A DNA stretch of 64,000 nucleotides from a virus. Each line of letters opens with the position of its first letter. Position 1 is the stretch's first letter. The notes beneath the pieces were generated by a model that searched no databases, was not told where the DNA came from, and was given only the letters and a program-made list of their open reading frames with translations. Position numbers and translations under genes: made by a program. Of the stretch, positions 16,667-27,426 are shown piece after piece. The stretch spans positions 1 through 64,000 of IMG/VR virus record IMGVR_UViG_3300044638_007036; one strand, written 5' to 3'.

Positions 16667-19417
16667 ATGGCATTAGTGTCGTATACTCAACCTGCAGCAG
16701 GACAACCTATGCAGTTTACAATGAATAAAAATGATCTTTTAACAATACCTAAGGTAATGGCAGATCCATTTTTTTCATTAGAATCTAACTGGTTTAGAGT
16801 TAGTTTCGTATTTAAACACACAACTTCTGGAAAGAGATTCGTACCTTCTTTTAGAACATTCTCAGCTACAAAGTATTTGAGAGTCAGAAATGGAATGGAA
16901 GGGGGGCATAATTTTGAACTTAAAAAAATTATTATCTCTAAATCGGATAGAACTTTTCTAGTTATCAAAACTAACGAGATTCCTAGTGTGGAAGCTTATG
17001 CTTTTGCTCTTATGGGATCTGGTGGCGGTGGCGGACAAGTAGATCCTCCTGCTCCAGTAGTGTCTCTTAATTCACTTGGATCTTTCTTTGATGGTAGATT
17101 ATCAGTAACTCAATCAGTTTTTAGTAAATATAGCGATTCTGCTTTTTTTAGTGCTGCTGATAGATTTGTAACTGTCTCAGATTACTACCATAGTGAAGGA
17201 GGGAATGTTTCTTTTGGGGGAATACCTTTAAAAAGTGCAACCATTGATTTAGTTTCTGGACAATTAGATGCTGCATCCGCTGATCTTTTCCAAGATAACA
17301 GGATTAGAGCTATTCACCATAAATCTGATTTATCAAAATCTTGGATTATTGGACAGTTTAAAACAGAATTTAATGGAACCCAGTTACCAGCATTACCTGT
17401 GTACAATGGAACAACGGTTCAGTCAACAAATTGTTTTCGAGTATTGGAAATAAATAGGTCCACGGGAGCAGTCACTCATAAATTAGATATCCAAACAAGT
17501 TACGATGCAGTTGGTTTTGGCGGATCTCATAATCAAATGATTGACATGAAAGTAGATGAAGCTAATGGAGATGTATTTCTTTATAGTGGCAGTTATTTGG
17601 TGAAGTATAATTTTAATACAGGACCTGTTTGGGGAAAATCTACTCAAATAGGCTATGGTAGTTATGAAAAATATACACACAAGCTCACTATAACTGCTAA
17701 TTCTGTTTTTGTAAATGTTAGAAATTATGACAATGTAGAACTTACCGGATATTCTTGGAATAATGGAGGTTACATTAAAGTAAGCAGAGCTGATGGTTCT
17801 AGAGATACGTCTTTCACAATACCAGTTGATGGTAACTATTATCCTGAGGTAATGAGAAGTATTTCATCTGATGGTTCTAAAGTGGCATACTTAATTTATG
17901 ATACATCGGTAAGTAATCTTGTAGCTCATACTTATTCTAACGGATCTTGGACAAAACACAGTGCTTGTCAATTTGTTAATGGTGGAGTTTATGGTGTAAT
18001 TGCCGAGAGTGATTATTTTTATGTATTAGCTTATGCTAGTTTTTATCCAAATGATAAGTATATTCAAAAAATAGATTATTCTGGTAATGTAGTATCTACA
18101 ACATTTTTGAATATTGGTTCCAACTATTACAATAATCCTTCGCAGTATAGTTTTTTTAAAAATGGAGACAAGTTTTACTACAGACGCTATGATCATGTAC
18201 TTGTAAAAAGAGATATATCAACTGGAGCTGAAGAAACTTTGGATATTCCTATAGCTTTTGATGGAAATACTCAATTTACACTTTCTTTTGTTAACAATAA
18301 AGTAGTAGTTGAGGTTCATAATCATCAATACCATAGTTTTACATTTAAAGATGAAACCTATCTACCGATTCCATCAACTCAAAATACTATAGCGGTTGGA
18401 GTATATAATGCTTCAACGGGAGCTTTAGTTAAAGCAACAGCCCACGCAGCTACTGACAGTTTTAACAGCTACAACACTAGATTATTAAAATCAAGTACAA
18501 TCCAGAATAAGTGTTGGTTTGTTGGATATTATGGATCAATCCATGAAATCGATCTAGCTACGGGAATTGTTACTAAACTAACAGATATTTCACTTCAAGC
18601 AGTGCCTAGTCATACTCTTAGTGCAACTTTTGTAGATGGAAACTACTTATATGCAATAGCTGGAAGTACTGAAATTAGTGCAACTGATTCAACAGGTACT
18701 TATACAAAAAATTACATGACTAGAATAAACTTATCTACTAAATTAGTGGATCAATCTTTCAGTGTTTCTAATCCTTCGTGGGGCGAAGCCACTAACAGAA
18801 AAGTTCACGTAACTGATAACTTTATTTATGTAACAAGTATAGGTGTTCCTTATGGCGGTTATGGAAAATCAATGGTAAGATTTAGAAAATCTAACTTTAC
18901 TGTAGAAACAATCGATTACACAGCCACGTTCCCAGTTTCAAATATACAATACTACCAAGAATTTATAGGAATTGCAAAACTAGATTCTACAAGAATTGTT
19001 GTATATGGAGATAAACAGTTCGGAGCAAATTCAGGATGGGCAAAGCCATATTTGATTTTTGATGAAGAATCAATGACTCCTGTTGCTTCTCAGCCTAGCT
19101 TTACTGGACAGCCTTCTGTATCTTGTTATTCTGCAGAATTTGGTAAACTAGTGACTATAGGCAGTGCTGCAAATTACTGGGAGACTGAAATAGCAGTTTA
19201 TGATGTAGCTACAGAAACAAAAACGGTTTATATTAATGCATCTCAATATCAACCATCGGGATCATCACCAATGTTTAATGGTGGATATAGTACCAACTTA
19301 ATGTTCTTTAATAACCATATATTTATAGAACTGGCATATAGTTCCAATTCGTATAAAAACAAACAATATACTGGTATTATTAAAGTCAACTCAAGTGGGG
19401 AAGTTGTTAACAGTTAA
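16667..19417 (+). CDS. Receptor-binding fibre with N-terminal anchor, Gly hinge and propeller-like body
   Basis: The protein has 916 residues with SD AAGGAG. Residues ~1-120 form a compact anchor domain (MALVSYTQPAAGQPMQFTMN...). A hinge GSGGGGGQVDPPAP follows, then a long body of repeated strands with motifs such as RSISSDGSKVAYL, INRSTGAVTHKLD and NASTGALVKAT, consistent with WD/PQQ-like propeller blades. It is bracketed by terminators, so it is its own transcription unit. This is the third, single-chain version of an anchor-plus-propeller adhesin in the window. Confidence 0.7.
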   Translation: MALVSYTQPAAGQPMQFTMNKNDLLTIPKVMADPFFSLESNWFRVSFVFKHTTSGKRFVPSFRTFSATKYLRVRNGMEGGHNFELKKIIISKSDRTFLVIKTNEIPSVEAYAFALMGSGGGGGQVDPPAPVVSLNSLGSFFDGRLSVTQSVFSKYSDSAFFSAADRFVTVSDYYHSEGGNVSFGGIPLKSATIDLVSGQLDAASADLFQDNRIRAIHHKSDLSKSWIIGQFKTEFNGTQLPALPVYNGTTVQSTNCFRVLEINRSTGAVTHKLDIQTSYDAVGFGGSHNQMIDMKVDEANGDVFLYSGSYLVKYNFNTGPVWGKSTQIGYGSYEKYTHKLTITANSVFVNVRNYDNVELTGYSWNNGGYIKVSRADGSRDTSFTIPVDGNYYPEVMRSISSDGSKVAYLIYDTSVSNLVAHTYSNGSWTKHSACQFVNGGVYGVIAESDYFYVLAYASFYPNDKYIQKIDYSGNVVSTTFLNIGSNYYNNPSQYSFFKNGDKFYYRRYDHVLVKRDISTGAEETLDIPIAFDGNTQFTLSFVNNKVVVEVHNHQYHSFTFKDETYLPIPSTQNTIAVGVYNASTGALVKATAHAATDSFNSYNTRLLKSSTIQNKCWFVGYYGSIHEIDLATGIVTKLTDISLQAVPSHTLSATFVDGNYLYAIAGSTEISATDSTGTYTKNYMTRINLSTKLVDQSFSVSNPSWGEATNRKVHVTDNFIYVTSIGVPYGGYGKSMVRFRKSNFTVETIDYTATFPVSNIQYYQEFIGIAKLDSTRIVVYGDKQFGANSGWAKPYLIFDEESMTPVASQPSFTGQPSVSCYSAEFGKLVTIGSAANYWETEIAVYDVATETKTVYINASQYQPSGSSPMFNGGYSTNLMFFNNHIFIELAYSSNSYKNKQYTGIIKVNSSGEVVNS

Positions 19418-19431
19418 CTAACTCAAGGAAG

Positions 19432-19460
19432 GGAAGGAAGCAATTCCTTCCTTTTTTTTT
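19432..19460 (+). terminator. Rho-independent terminator
   Basis: A perfect 8-bp stem GGAAGGAA/TTCCTTCC with a 4-nt loop is followed by nine T, just after the 16667-19417 stop. Confidence 0.9.
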
Positions 19461-19467
19461 ATAAAAA

Positions 19468-19490
19468 AACAAATGTACATAGGATATAAT
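19468..19490 (+). promoter_or_regulatory. AACAAATGTA box (copy 2) with TATAAT
   Basis: AACAAATGTA lies 7 nt upstream of a perfect TATAAT (19485-19490), between a terminator and the next gene. A canonical -35 is not apparent. It is a candidate promoter for the connector/internal-protein operon. Confidence 0.45.
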
Positions 19491-19507
19491 CGTAAAAAGG
19501 GGAACTT

Positions 19508-19870
19508 ATGATGCAAGAATTCATGAAAATGTTAGCTAAAAAACAACAGGAACAGGGCGGTCCTAGAAAAGGACACGACATGGAAGCTAAAGCTTCTATG
19601 GCAAAAGAACTATCTGATATGCTTGGCGAAGACCTTACAGAAGGTATTAAAGACGCTAAGAGAGTTACAGTAGCTTCTGATTCTGAAGAAGGGCTTAAAA
19701 AAGGTCTGGAAAAAGCAGAAGATATCCTAGAAAGTAAAATGGAAGACGATTCAGAAGAATCTGAAGATATGAAAGATTCTGAAGACATGGAAGATTCTGA
19801 AGAAGACCCAGAAGAAAAAATTAAAGAATTAGAAAGGCAAATCGAAGAACTTAAAGCTAAGAGAAAATAA
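19508..19870 (+). CDS. Acidic coiled-coil protein, possible scaffold/assembly factor
   Basis: The protein has 120 residues with SD AAGGGG. It is highly charged and helical, with an Asp/Glu/Ser run in the middle (DDSEESEDMKDSEDMED) and a terminal coiled coil (EEKIKELERQIEELKAKRK). It is the first gene after a terminator and the stop overlaps the start of the head-tail connector gene. Acidic helical proteins next to connector genes can act in assembly or decoration, but there is no sequence proof. Confidence 0.55.
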   Translation: MMQEFMKMLAKKQQEQGGPRKGHDMEAKASMAKELSDMLGEDLTEGIKDAKRVTVASDSEEGLKKGLEKAEDILESKMEDDSEESEDMKDSEDMEDSEEDPEEKIKELERQIEELKAKRK

Positions 19871-20871
19871 TGGCATCTTCAATCAAAGCAGGTCTAACTA
19901 CAAGTGGACTGCTTAAGTCAATTAAGCGTAGAGCCATGGTTCCTGATAATCAAAACACATTTAGTGATCAGGACTTTATTGACTTTTTGAATGAAGAAAT
20001 GATGATCGGAATGGTTCCTTCCATTCTACAAATGAAAGAAGAATACTTTATTTTTAGACAAATAGTACCTCTTGTTGCCGAAAAATCAAATTACCCTGTC
20101 CCAGAAAGAGCACTTGCTAGTAAACTTAGAGAGTTGTGCTTCAAAGATACCCCTGCTAAAACAACTGGAAATGAGTATGAGATGACTCAAATAGCTGTCG
20201 ATGACAGGTATACAGGTCTTTCAAACGGTACAGGTTCTAGTGATTTCACTGGTTTTCGTAGATTTTATATGATGGGCAGTGATGTTATCCTGCATCCTAG
20301 CGTAGGTCCTTCTCCATATGGAGCATTGGCTTTTTATTATTACCTTAGACCAAATACGATTGTAAAAGATAACTTAGTAGCTACTGTAAAATCAATAAAC
20401 AGAGTTACCGGAGACATTACATTAGACAGTATCCCCACTGGTTATAGTGTGTATGTAGCTGGAACTAATAATACAGTACCCTCTACTTTTGACTTCGTAA
20501 AAACAAAATCACCACACAATATATTAGATATTGATATCACAATAAATTCAATAAACACATCTACGAAAGTTGTAAATGTAGCTTTAGATTCTATTCCAAA
20601 AGATTTAGAAATTGGAGACTATATGCCTTTAGCTGGACAAAGTTGTGTTCCAAATATTCCAACAGAATTACACATGGTTTTAGCTCAAAGAGTAGCTCAG
20701 AGAGTATTAGAAGCTCTTGGAGATACTGAAGGCTTAAACAATGCCACAGCTAAAATTGCTGAAATGGAAGGTAAACTTACTACAATGTTGGATAACCGAG
20801 TAGAAGGTGCTCCTAGAAAAGTAGTAAATCGTGCTTTAATGACTGGAGTAGCTAGAAATAGACGGAGGTAG
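19870..20871 (+). CDS. Head-tail connector / tail tubular protein A-like
   Basis: The protein has 333 residues. The helical N-terminus (FSDQDFIDFLNEEM...) followed by FYYYLRPNTIV and a helical C-terminus (PTELHMVLAQRVAQRVLEALGD) matches podovirus gatekeeper/tail-tubular A proteins (T7 gp11/P22 gp4-like). A beta insertion lies between about residues 165 and 260. It is immediately upstream of the nozzle gene, as in T7-like gene order. It should form the ring between portal and nozzle. Confidence 0.7.
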   Translation: MASSIKAGLTTSGLLKSIKRRAMVPDNQNTFSDQDFIDFLNEEMMIGMVPSILQMKEEYFIFRQIVPLVAEKSNYPVPERALASKLRELCFKDTPAKTTGNEYEMTQIAVDDRYTGLSNGTGSSDFTGFRRFYMMGSDVILHPSVGPSPYGALAFYYYLRPNTIVKDNLVATVKSINRVTGDITLDSIPTGYSVYVAGTNNTVPSTFDFVKTKSPHNILDIDITINSINTSTKVVNVALDSIPKDLEIGDYMPLAGQSCVPNIPTELHMVLAQRVAQRVLEALGDTEGLNNATAKIAEMEGKLTTMLDNRVEGAPRKVVNRALMTGVARNRRR

Positions 20872-20873
20872 TC

Positions 20874-23800
20874 GTGGCTTCTCAAGTAATAAATCTCAAG
20901 GCTGCAGGTCTTCAAACTAATTATCAGTCCTTAATGGAGATTTCTCCGGGTGCTCTATTAAAAGCAACAAACACTGTCATAAATAGAGAAGGTATTATAG
21001 AACCTAGAAGAGGGATAAAGACTTATTCTCCTTCTGAAGTAATAGCAAGCACATCTCGTCCAGTAAAACAATTACTTGAGTATAAAGGAAGAATACTACG
21101 GCACGTTGAAAACAGATTGCAATTTGACAATGGAATAGGAACTTTTACTAGTTTTGATTATTCTGCAATTGAAGAACCTCGTTCCGGATATAGAATTAAA
21201 TCGATAGATTCTAAAAATAACCTATATTTTACCACAAGCGCAGGAGTTAGGAAGATTTCCGAAGCTTCCGCAAGTGATATAAATGTAAACTCTGTGAGAG
21301 AAGTTGGAGTTCCAAGAGCTTCTATTCGCAGTGTTAAAACTCTATACCAAGGAAATGGCAATCCTCTTTTTGGATTTTTTCCAGAATACACTCCTACTTC
21401 TACAGTATATGTAGCTTATAGAGTTACATGGTCTTATACAGATAAAACTACAAACCTACTTATAGGAGCACCTTCTCCACGAGTAGTCGCTTCTAACATA
21501 GCGAAAGAATCCTATGCTCACACTTATTTAGAAATAGATATTCCGAGTGAGATAGTAAACTCAATAAATCCTACAGAATACAGATACTCTATATATAGAT
21601 CTGAGATAAACATAGAAGAGCCAACAGATGAACTAAGATTAATTTATGAAGCAAATTTAACTACGGGATATATTGCTGCAAACGTAGTTACTTTTGAAGA
21701 TAAAGTACTAGAAGCGAATAGAGTAGGAGGTATTCCTCTTTATAGTAATCCAGAAACTGGAGAAGGTCCAACTAAAACAAATGAGCAACCGCCATTAGCG
21801 TATGATCTTGCTTTTTTTGAAGGACATTTATTCTATGCTAATACTAGAGAACGACATGCTACTCAATTAAAACTAGAGACTTTGGGATACTACGACGATG
21901 GTCAAAAACAATATCCTACTTTCCAAAATAAAAGCTTTTCCATTACAAATGGAGACATTACAAATACTTATACTTTTCAAGGAGCTAGAACTAGATATAA
22001 TATAACTTGTCCTGCAGGTAGTGCAATTGTAAATTACTCATATATAAAATTGTACTCTAGCGATAATGAGAGAGTGTATCGTATAATTTTCAACAGAACT
22101 GATGTAACTCCCGATCCTCTTCTAACTAATGCTGGAGAAATTGATATTATAGTTAATGTAAGTAGTACAACTACAGCAGCACAAGTAGCCACTGCTATAC
22201 AAACGGCATTAAGTATTGTCGGTAGTGCCGCCACTTATGATTTCACAGTTACTATTTCTTCTAATATCTTAACAATAGAAAATAAAAATAATGGAACTTC
22301 TCAATATTTTATACCGTCTCCCTTTATTTATACTCCTTTAGTTACAGGTTTAGGAGAGGATATTGTAAATAAAATTGTATTATTATCTGGAAACTCTAAT
22401 AAAGAAGAAGCATTTAGAGAGACTATGACTTCTTTAGTAAGAGTTATAAATGCTAATCCAAATGAAATAGTAAGAGCTACCTACGCTTCAAACTTATACG
22501 AACTACAAGGAAAAATTGTACTAGAATCAAAATCCTTAGAGGACTTAGCTTTCTATCTAACTTCTCTAGATTCTGTAGAGATGATAACAAGCTTCACTCC
22601 TAATTTATCTAGTAACTATAGTAATAGTGCGATTGTTTATGATAACGTAAGTAAAACCACAACAGTTACTATCCCTGCTTTAATAGAACCAGATATAAAG
22701 GCTGGAGATAAAGTAGCAATTATACAATCAAGCTCTGCGGTAAATGGACAATATGTAATTGCTTCTACGCAATATACGGGAAGCACTTTTACGTATGTAG
22801 TTAATGGTGCAATATTAGCTTTAACTGGATTTTTTGGTAAAACTGTATCTGCTAAGTCAATAAGTAAATCTCCTCAAATTAAAAATAGAATATACTATTC
22901 AAAATTTTATCAACCAGAAGCAGTTCCTTTTTTAAACTTCATGGATGTGGGGAGTTCAGAATTTGAAATTTCTAGAATAATTACTCTAAGAGAATCTTTA
23001 TTTGTTTTAAAAAAAGATGGTGTTTTTAGAATTGCTGGAGAAGGAGGAGCATCTCCCACTTTTAAGTCCTCTATTTTTGATAATACTTCTCTTATAGTAG
23101 CTCCAGATACTGCTGTAAATTTATCCAATCAGTGTTATTTTTTCAGCAATCAAGGAATAATGCGTCTTAATGAATCATCAATTGAAACTATATCTCGCCC
23201 AATACAAGATAAACTACTCCCCCTTATAACTACAAATTCCAATATATCAACCTTATCTTTTTCTGTCCCTTATGAGACGGATAGATCTTTTTTAATCTGG
23301 ACAGTCGCAAACAAAACAGACACAAAAGCTAGTATATGTTATCGCTATAATATAGATACTTCAACGTGGACCGAATGGAAAATTACGAAGTATTGTGGTA
23401 TTTTAAATGAACATCAAGATAAGCTTTATTTAGGCGGAGAGTATATTGAAGAAAATGGAAATGTCACATATTCTGTAGACATAGAAAGAAAAGACTTTAC
23501 TAGATTTGATTATGCTGATCGAGACTTTACTTTTAATTTAACTGAAATTGATCTACAGGGAGTAGAGCTAGCCCCCTCTTCTATTTATAACTTCTCAGTA
23601 GGGGACGTTGTCTTACAAGAACAGTATGTTACTATGTACCAATTTAATAGTCTTCTTAAGAAGCTAGACATGGACATGGGTTTAGATGTGCATGATTTCT
23701 ATAATTCAAATATAAAACTTGAGAATGGAAAGAGTTTATCTACTAGTATGAGTTTGTTAGTAGCTAGACTTAATTTAGCCGATTCTACGGAAACTTACAC

Positions 23801-24407
23801 TTTTAGCGGAACTACTGATTTTGCAACAATTCAAACTGAATTTAATACAATTACAACTAAATTAAATAACTCTATAAAAACTTATTTTAATAACTATCTC
23901 CTCTCGTCTGGAACATTAAATTATGAAACAATTGTAATTTCTAAAAATATGAGTTATAATACAGTTGAGTTAAAAACAGAACAACCGTTTATAGCTGGTC
24001 CTATGAAAATATACAAAGCCATCTCGACTGAAATTCAATATGCTCCTCAACATGCGGGAGATCCTTCTAGTTTTAAACAGTTTTCAGCCGGAGAATTCAT
24101 GTTTGAAAGACGATCTTTTAGTTCAGCTATAGCGTCTTACAATAGCGATATAAGTGATAATTATGAAGAGATAACATTAGTTGCTAAATCAGCTAGTAAC
24201 TATGGTAATTCTGAGTGGGGCAATGAATCTATTTGGGGAGGTCAGGGAGATCAGTCTCAAATTCGTACATATATTCCCCTTAAAAAACAACGATGCAGAT
24301 TCTTGGGATGTAAGTTTAATCATGCTATAGCTTTTGAAAATTTTCAGCTATATGGAATCTCTTTATCTGTAAGAACATACGCTATTCCAGATAGAGATTA
24401 CCGATGA
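20874..24407 (+). CDS. Tail nozzle / tail tubular protein B-like
   Basis: The protein has 1177 residues with a GTG start behind GGAGGT (4 nt spacing). The N-terminus (MASQVINLKAAGLQTNY...LLKATNTVINREGIIEPRRG) is the standard opening of podovirus nozzle proteins, followed by long beta-rich segments with SGxFRISESA-like stretches. It is longer than T7 gp12 (794 aa), closer to large nozzle proteins of bigger podoviruses. It overlaps the next gene by 4 nt. It forms the distal tail tube through which DNA exits. Confidence 0.8.
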   Translation: MASQVINLKAAGLQTNYQSLMEISPGALLKATNTVINREGIIEPRRGIKTYSPSEVIASTSRPVKQLLEYKGRILRHVENRLQFDNGIGTFTSFDYSAIEEPRSGYRIKSIDSKNNLYFTTSAGVRKISEASASDINVNSVREVGVPRASIRSVKTLYQGNGNPLFGFFPEYTPTSTVYVAYRVTWSYTDKTTNLLIGAPSPRVVASNIAKESYAHTYLEIDIPSEIVNSINPTEYRYSIYRSEINIEEPTDELRLIYEANLTTGYIAANVVTFEDKVLEANRVGGIPLYSNPETGEGPTKTNEQPPLAYDLAFFEGHLFYANTRERHATQLKLETLGYYDDGQKQYPTFQNKSFSITNGDITNTYTFQGARTRYNITCPAGSAIVNYSYIKLYSSDNERVYRIIFNRTDVTPDPLLTNAGEIDIIVNVSSTTTAAQVATAIQTALSIVGSAATYDFTVTISSNILTIENKNNGTSQYFIPSPFIYTPLVTGLGEDIVNKIVLLSGNSNKEEAFRETMTSLVRVINANPNEIVRATYASNLYELQGKIVLESKSLEDLAFYLTSLDSVEMITSFTPNLSSNYSNSAIVYDNVSKTTTVTIPALIEPDIKAGDKVAIIQSSSAVNGQYVIASTQYTGSTFTYVVNGAILALTGFFGKTVSAKSISKSPQIKNRIYYSKFYQPEAVPFLNFMDVGSSEFEISRIITLRESLFVLKKDGVFRIAGEGGASPTFKSSIFDNTSLIVAPDTAVNLSNQCYFFSNQGIMRLNESSIETISRPIQDKLLPLITTNSNISTLSFSVPYETDRSFLIWTVANKTDTKASICYRYNIDTSTWTEWKITKYCGILNEHQDKLYLGGEYIEENGNVTYSVDIERKDFTRFDYADRDFTFNLTEIDLQGVELAPSSIYNFSVGDVVLQEQYVTMYQFNSLLKKLDMDMGLDVHDFYNSNIKLENGKSLSTSMSLLVARLNLADSTETYTFSGTTDFATIQTEFNTITTKLNNSIKTYFNNYLLSSGTLNYETIVISKNMSYNTVELKTEQPFIAGPMKIYKAISTEIQYAPQHAGDPSSFKQFSAGEFMFERRSFSSAIASYNSDISDNYEEITLVAKSASNYGNSEWGNESIWGGQGDQSQIRTYIPLKKQRCRFLGCKFNHAIAFENFQLYGISLSVRTYAIPDRDYR

Positions 24408-24808
24408 AGTTAGAACCTGTTAGAATTAAAACTAATGATTTTCCAGAAGAAGATAAGCCATTCATCGATAGTTTGGGTGGTATTCTAAATCCATTCATCG
24501 ATAAGTTAATTATTGCATTTAATAAAAATCTATCAGTAGATGATAACCTTCCTTTTGAATTCAAGACCTTAGACATAAAAGTAGATACAAATGGAGTACC
24601 TTTAATTAATCAAACAGTAAAAACTGCACTGACTAACTTTAAAGGGTACATCTGTATAAATGTCACAGATGTTAATAATACTGGTAATTTACCTTCTGCA
24701 AGTCCGTTTTTAATGACTAAAACTTCAGCAGATCAAGTAAAAATAGTTAAAATTACAGGATTAACTGCTAACACATCCTACAGATTGATACTATTAGGTA
24801 TTAGTTAA
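24404..24808 (+). CDS. Small tail protein following the nozzle gene
   Basis: The protein has 134 residues. Its start overlaps the nozzle stop (ATGA). The helical N-terminus (FIDSLGGILNPFIDKLIIAFNKNLSVDDNL) precedes a beta domain (GYICINVTDVNNTG...). Similar short proteins sit after nozzle genes in podoviruses, but I cannot name the family. It is likely virion-associated. Confidence 0.6.
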   Translation: MKLEPVRIKTNDFPEEDKPFIDSLGGILNPFIDKLIIAFNKNLSVDDNLPFEFKTLDIKVDTNGVPLINQTVKTALTNFKGYICINVTDVNNTGNLPSASPFLMTKTSADQVKIVKITGLTANTSYRLILLGIS

Positions 24809-24812
24809 TAAT

Positions 24813-24822
24813 AACAAATATT
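24813..24822 (+). promoter_or_regulatory. AACAAATATT leader box (copy 3)
   Basis: This is the third AACAAAT box, 19 nt upstream of the ATG at 24842, in a 33-nt gap between genes. No clear -10 follows. Confidence 0.25.
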
Positions 24823-24841
24823 TAATAAGGTAAGGAAGTCT

Positions 24842-27424
24842 ATGAAGATAAAAATAAAAAAACCTAAATTAAAAATAAAACTAAAAGCTCCCACAATTAA
24901 AGTAGGTAAAGACCTCGGCATGAAGAATATTGGCAAAGCTGCCTCTTCTGCCGTATCTTCTGTTGGTAAAACTACAGGAGATGCCCTTAAAATAGCCGAA
25001 AGTGGTCTGAAAGCCCAAGGTAAGCTCTTAACTGGAGATTTTAAAGGTGCAGGAAAAGAAGCACTTCAAGGTTTTACTTCTGCAGGAAATATTGCCGGAG
25101 AGATTGGTGGAAATGTAGGAGGACTTGTAGGGGATAGGAAAACTGGAGATATTGCTGGAAGAATAACAGCAGATGTAGGTGCTAATGCGATTACTGGTGG
25201 AGGATACGGACTAGCTAAAACTGCAGCACAGGGACTATCTTCCGGAGGAGTAGGAGGTCTTCTAAGTAGTAAAGGGCTTCAAGAAGCTGCTCTAGGAGCT
25301 GCAGGTTCATATGCTGGAATCGATCCCAATTTAATAAAAGCAGGATTATCTGCAACACAGGGTGACATTAAAGGCGCAGCTTTATCAGGACTTAGTTCTC
25401 TAGGGGGCTTCGATCCAAAACAATTACAAATGGCATCTACTGGAGTATCTGCTCTTACGGGAGATAAAAAAGGATTAGCTTCAGGTTTAGCTTCTCAATT
25501 TGGAGCTAGTGACAGTGCAGCTAATATGCTAGGTTCCGTTGCTGGAGGAGACATTAAAGGTGCTCTTTTAGGTAAGTTAGCAGGAGCTACTGGATTAGAT
25601 CAAAAGATGCTAGAGAATGTTTCTAAGGGTAAGTTTGATCCAATGCAATTAGCTGCCGCAGGTGGATTAGATTCTTCTAGTTTACTAGGTGGAGCTGCAG
25701 ATAAACTAGGAATTAGTTCATTTACAAAATCTCCGGAAGCACAAGAAATGATAAATATGGGAAAAAGTGCAGGGAGAAGTTTAGCTTCTGTCGAAAAAAA
25801 TATTCAAGAAGCTAAGTCAACAGCAGAAGATACTTATAAGATTGCTAAAGGTGACAGCTTTAATGCCATTGCTAAGAAAATGGGAGTAACTCCTGAGCAA
25901 TTGAAAGCTGCAAATCCTCAAATAAAAGATATTAATAAAATTGCTTCTGGAGCAAACTTAAATATTCCCAAAGCTGCTAGTCAGGCAGTAGAGGGAGCTA
26001 GACAAAATGTTACAGATAAGTATTTAAAAGATGCTCAAGGAAGGACAATATATGGAGCTAATAATGCTCCTATTGCTAATCCTAATTTTAGTGCTGAAGA
26101 ATATGATAAAGCACAAGCTCAAAGAGCAGATCTTGCAGAAGACGCTGCCGCCTATGTTCCCGGTCAGCAATTAGGCGAAGAAAAATGGACTATGGATAGA
26201 GTCCTTGGAAACATAAAAAGAGAAGGTGGAAAAGCTCTTGATACAATTAAAACTGGAGCAGGTGCTGTTGGCGGAGCTATTGGAGGTGCTTTAAGTTCTG
26301 CAAAAGATTTCGCAGCAGAAAATAAAGGTGCATTAGGTTTAGCTGCAGATGCTGCGGCTGCTTATGGTGGATATAGAGCTGGACAGGAAGCTTCTGAAAA
26401 AGTAGAGGACTTATCCAAACAACAACTAAGAGATCTTCAAGCACAAGGTAAGACTTTCGAAGGCATTACTTATGATCCAGAAAGATATAAACAACAAAGA
26501 CAATTTTTACAAGAAAGTATAGCTGGTGGAGGAAGGTCTGCCCTTACTAGACAATTAGCCGCTGAATCAGATAGAGAAGCAGGAGCAGCAGAAGCCGCAG
26601 CCAGAGGAGCTGCTTTGCAAAAGGCAGCAGAGATAGGTGGCGGAGCTGGATTAGGATTAGGTTCCATGCTTCAAAGCTCATTTTCAGGAGCAGCTACAGG
26701 TGCTGGAATTAGAGGAAAAGCTGGCTTAGAAAGAGCTACTACTGCAGAGAGACAGTACAGAGAAGATTTAGAAAAAATGGGCAAGCTTTCAACTCAGCAA
26801 ACTTCAGAAGAAGCAGAACTAGCTAGACAGCAGGGAACTTTTGGACTTGATAAAACAAGAGCTGTTGGCGGAGTAAGAGGGGAACTTGGCAATATAGAAA
26901 TGGGAAGAGGAGCTGCTCTTCAAAATTTATATAGTAGTGGAGCTGATATGGCAAAGCAAGCACTATCGCTAACTCAGTCCCAACAAGAAAAAGCAAACGC
27001 TGATGCGAATGCAAAATACCAAGCCGACATGAGGGAAGCTCAGTTAGCTAAAGCTCGAAATGAAGCTGGAATGAATCAACCCACTACTCAAACACCTCCA
27101 CCGCCAGCTCCAGAAAAAACAGCGGCTGCACAGAAGCTAAGTCAAGGAACTCAAACAGTTCAAACAACTACTCCAGCAACACAACCAAAAACTGCTACTC
27201 AAAAAATGAATGAAACTTATACTGGTCCTATGGCAAGACCTCAACCAAATGCCCAACCTCAAAATCCAATGCAACAAATGACTTCTCAAATTGGTAAGTT
27301 TGCACAAGGAGCAGTGGCTAATCCGCAGCAAGCAGCTCAAACTGTACAGAAGAAAGTTGAAGAAGTAAAGAAAGATCCTTTAAAAGCAGCAACAGGTTTA
27401 TTTAATCAATGGATGGGAAAATAA
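24842..27424 (+). CDS. Internal virion / DNA-ejection protein with LysM motif
   Basis: The protein has 860 residues with SD AAGGAAG. After a Lys-rich start (KIKIKKPKLKIKLKAP), residues ~20-310 are Gly/Ala-rich amphipathic repeats (GDIKGAxLxGLxxLxG). A LysM-like segment lies at ~328-378 (YKIAKGDSFNAIAKKMG... NINIP-type end). Another Gly/Ala hydrophobic stretch (~470-530) and a Gln/Pro-rich tail follow. Order and composition fit podovirus internal core/ejection proteins that cross the envelope; LysM would bind peptidoglycan. No lytic transglycosylase motif found. Confidence 0.7.
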   Translation: MKIKIKKPKLKIKLKAPTIKVGKDLGMKNIGKAASSAVSSVGKTTGDALKIAESGLKAQGKLLTGDFKGAGKEALQGFTSAGNIAGEIGGNVGGLVGDRKTGDIAGRITADVGANAITGGGYGLAKTAAQGLSSGGVGGLLSSKGLQEAALGAAGSYAGIDPNLIKAGLSATQGDIKGAALSGLSSLGGFDPKQLQMASTGVSALTGDKKGLASGLASQFGASDSAANMLGSVAGGDIKGALLGKLAGATGLDQKMLENVSKGKFDPMQLAAAGGLDSSSLLGGAADKLGISSFTKSPEAQEMINMGKSAGRSLASVEKNIQEAKSTAEDTYKIAKGDSFNAIAKKMGVTPEQLKAANPQIKDINKIASGANLNIPKAASQAVEGARQNVTDKYLKDAQGRTIYGANNAPIANPNFSAEEYDKAQAQRADLAEDAAAYVPGQQLGEEKWTMDRVLGNIKREGGKALDTIKTGAGAVGGAIGGALSSAKDFAAENKGALGLAADAAAAYGGYRAGQEASEKVEDLSKQQLRDLQAQGKTFEGITYDPERYKQQRQFLQESIAGGGRSALTRQLAAESDREAGAAEAAARGAALQKAAEIGGGAGLGLGSMLQSSFSGAATGAGIRGKAGLERATTAERQYREDLEKMGKLSTQQTSEEAELARQQGTFGLDKTRAVGGVRGELGNIEMGRGAALQNLYSSGADMAKQALSLTQSQQEKANADANAKYQADMREAQLAKARNEAGMNQPTTQTPPPPAPEKTAAAQKLSQGTQTVQTTTPATQPKTATQKMNETYTGPMARPQPNAQPQNPMQQMTSQIGKFAQGAVANPQQAAQTVQKKVEEVKKDPLKAATGLFNQWMGK

Positions 27425-27426
27425 TT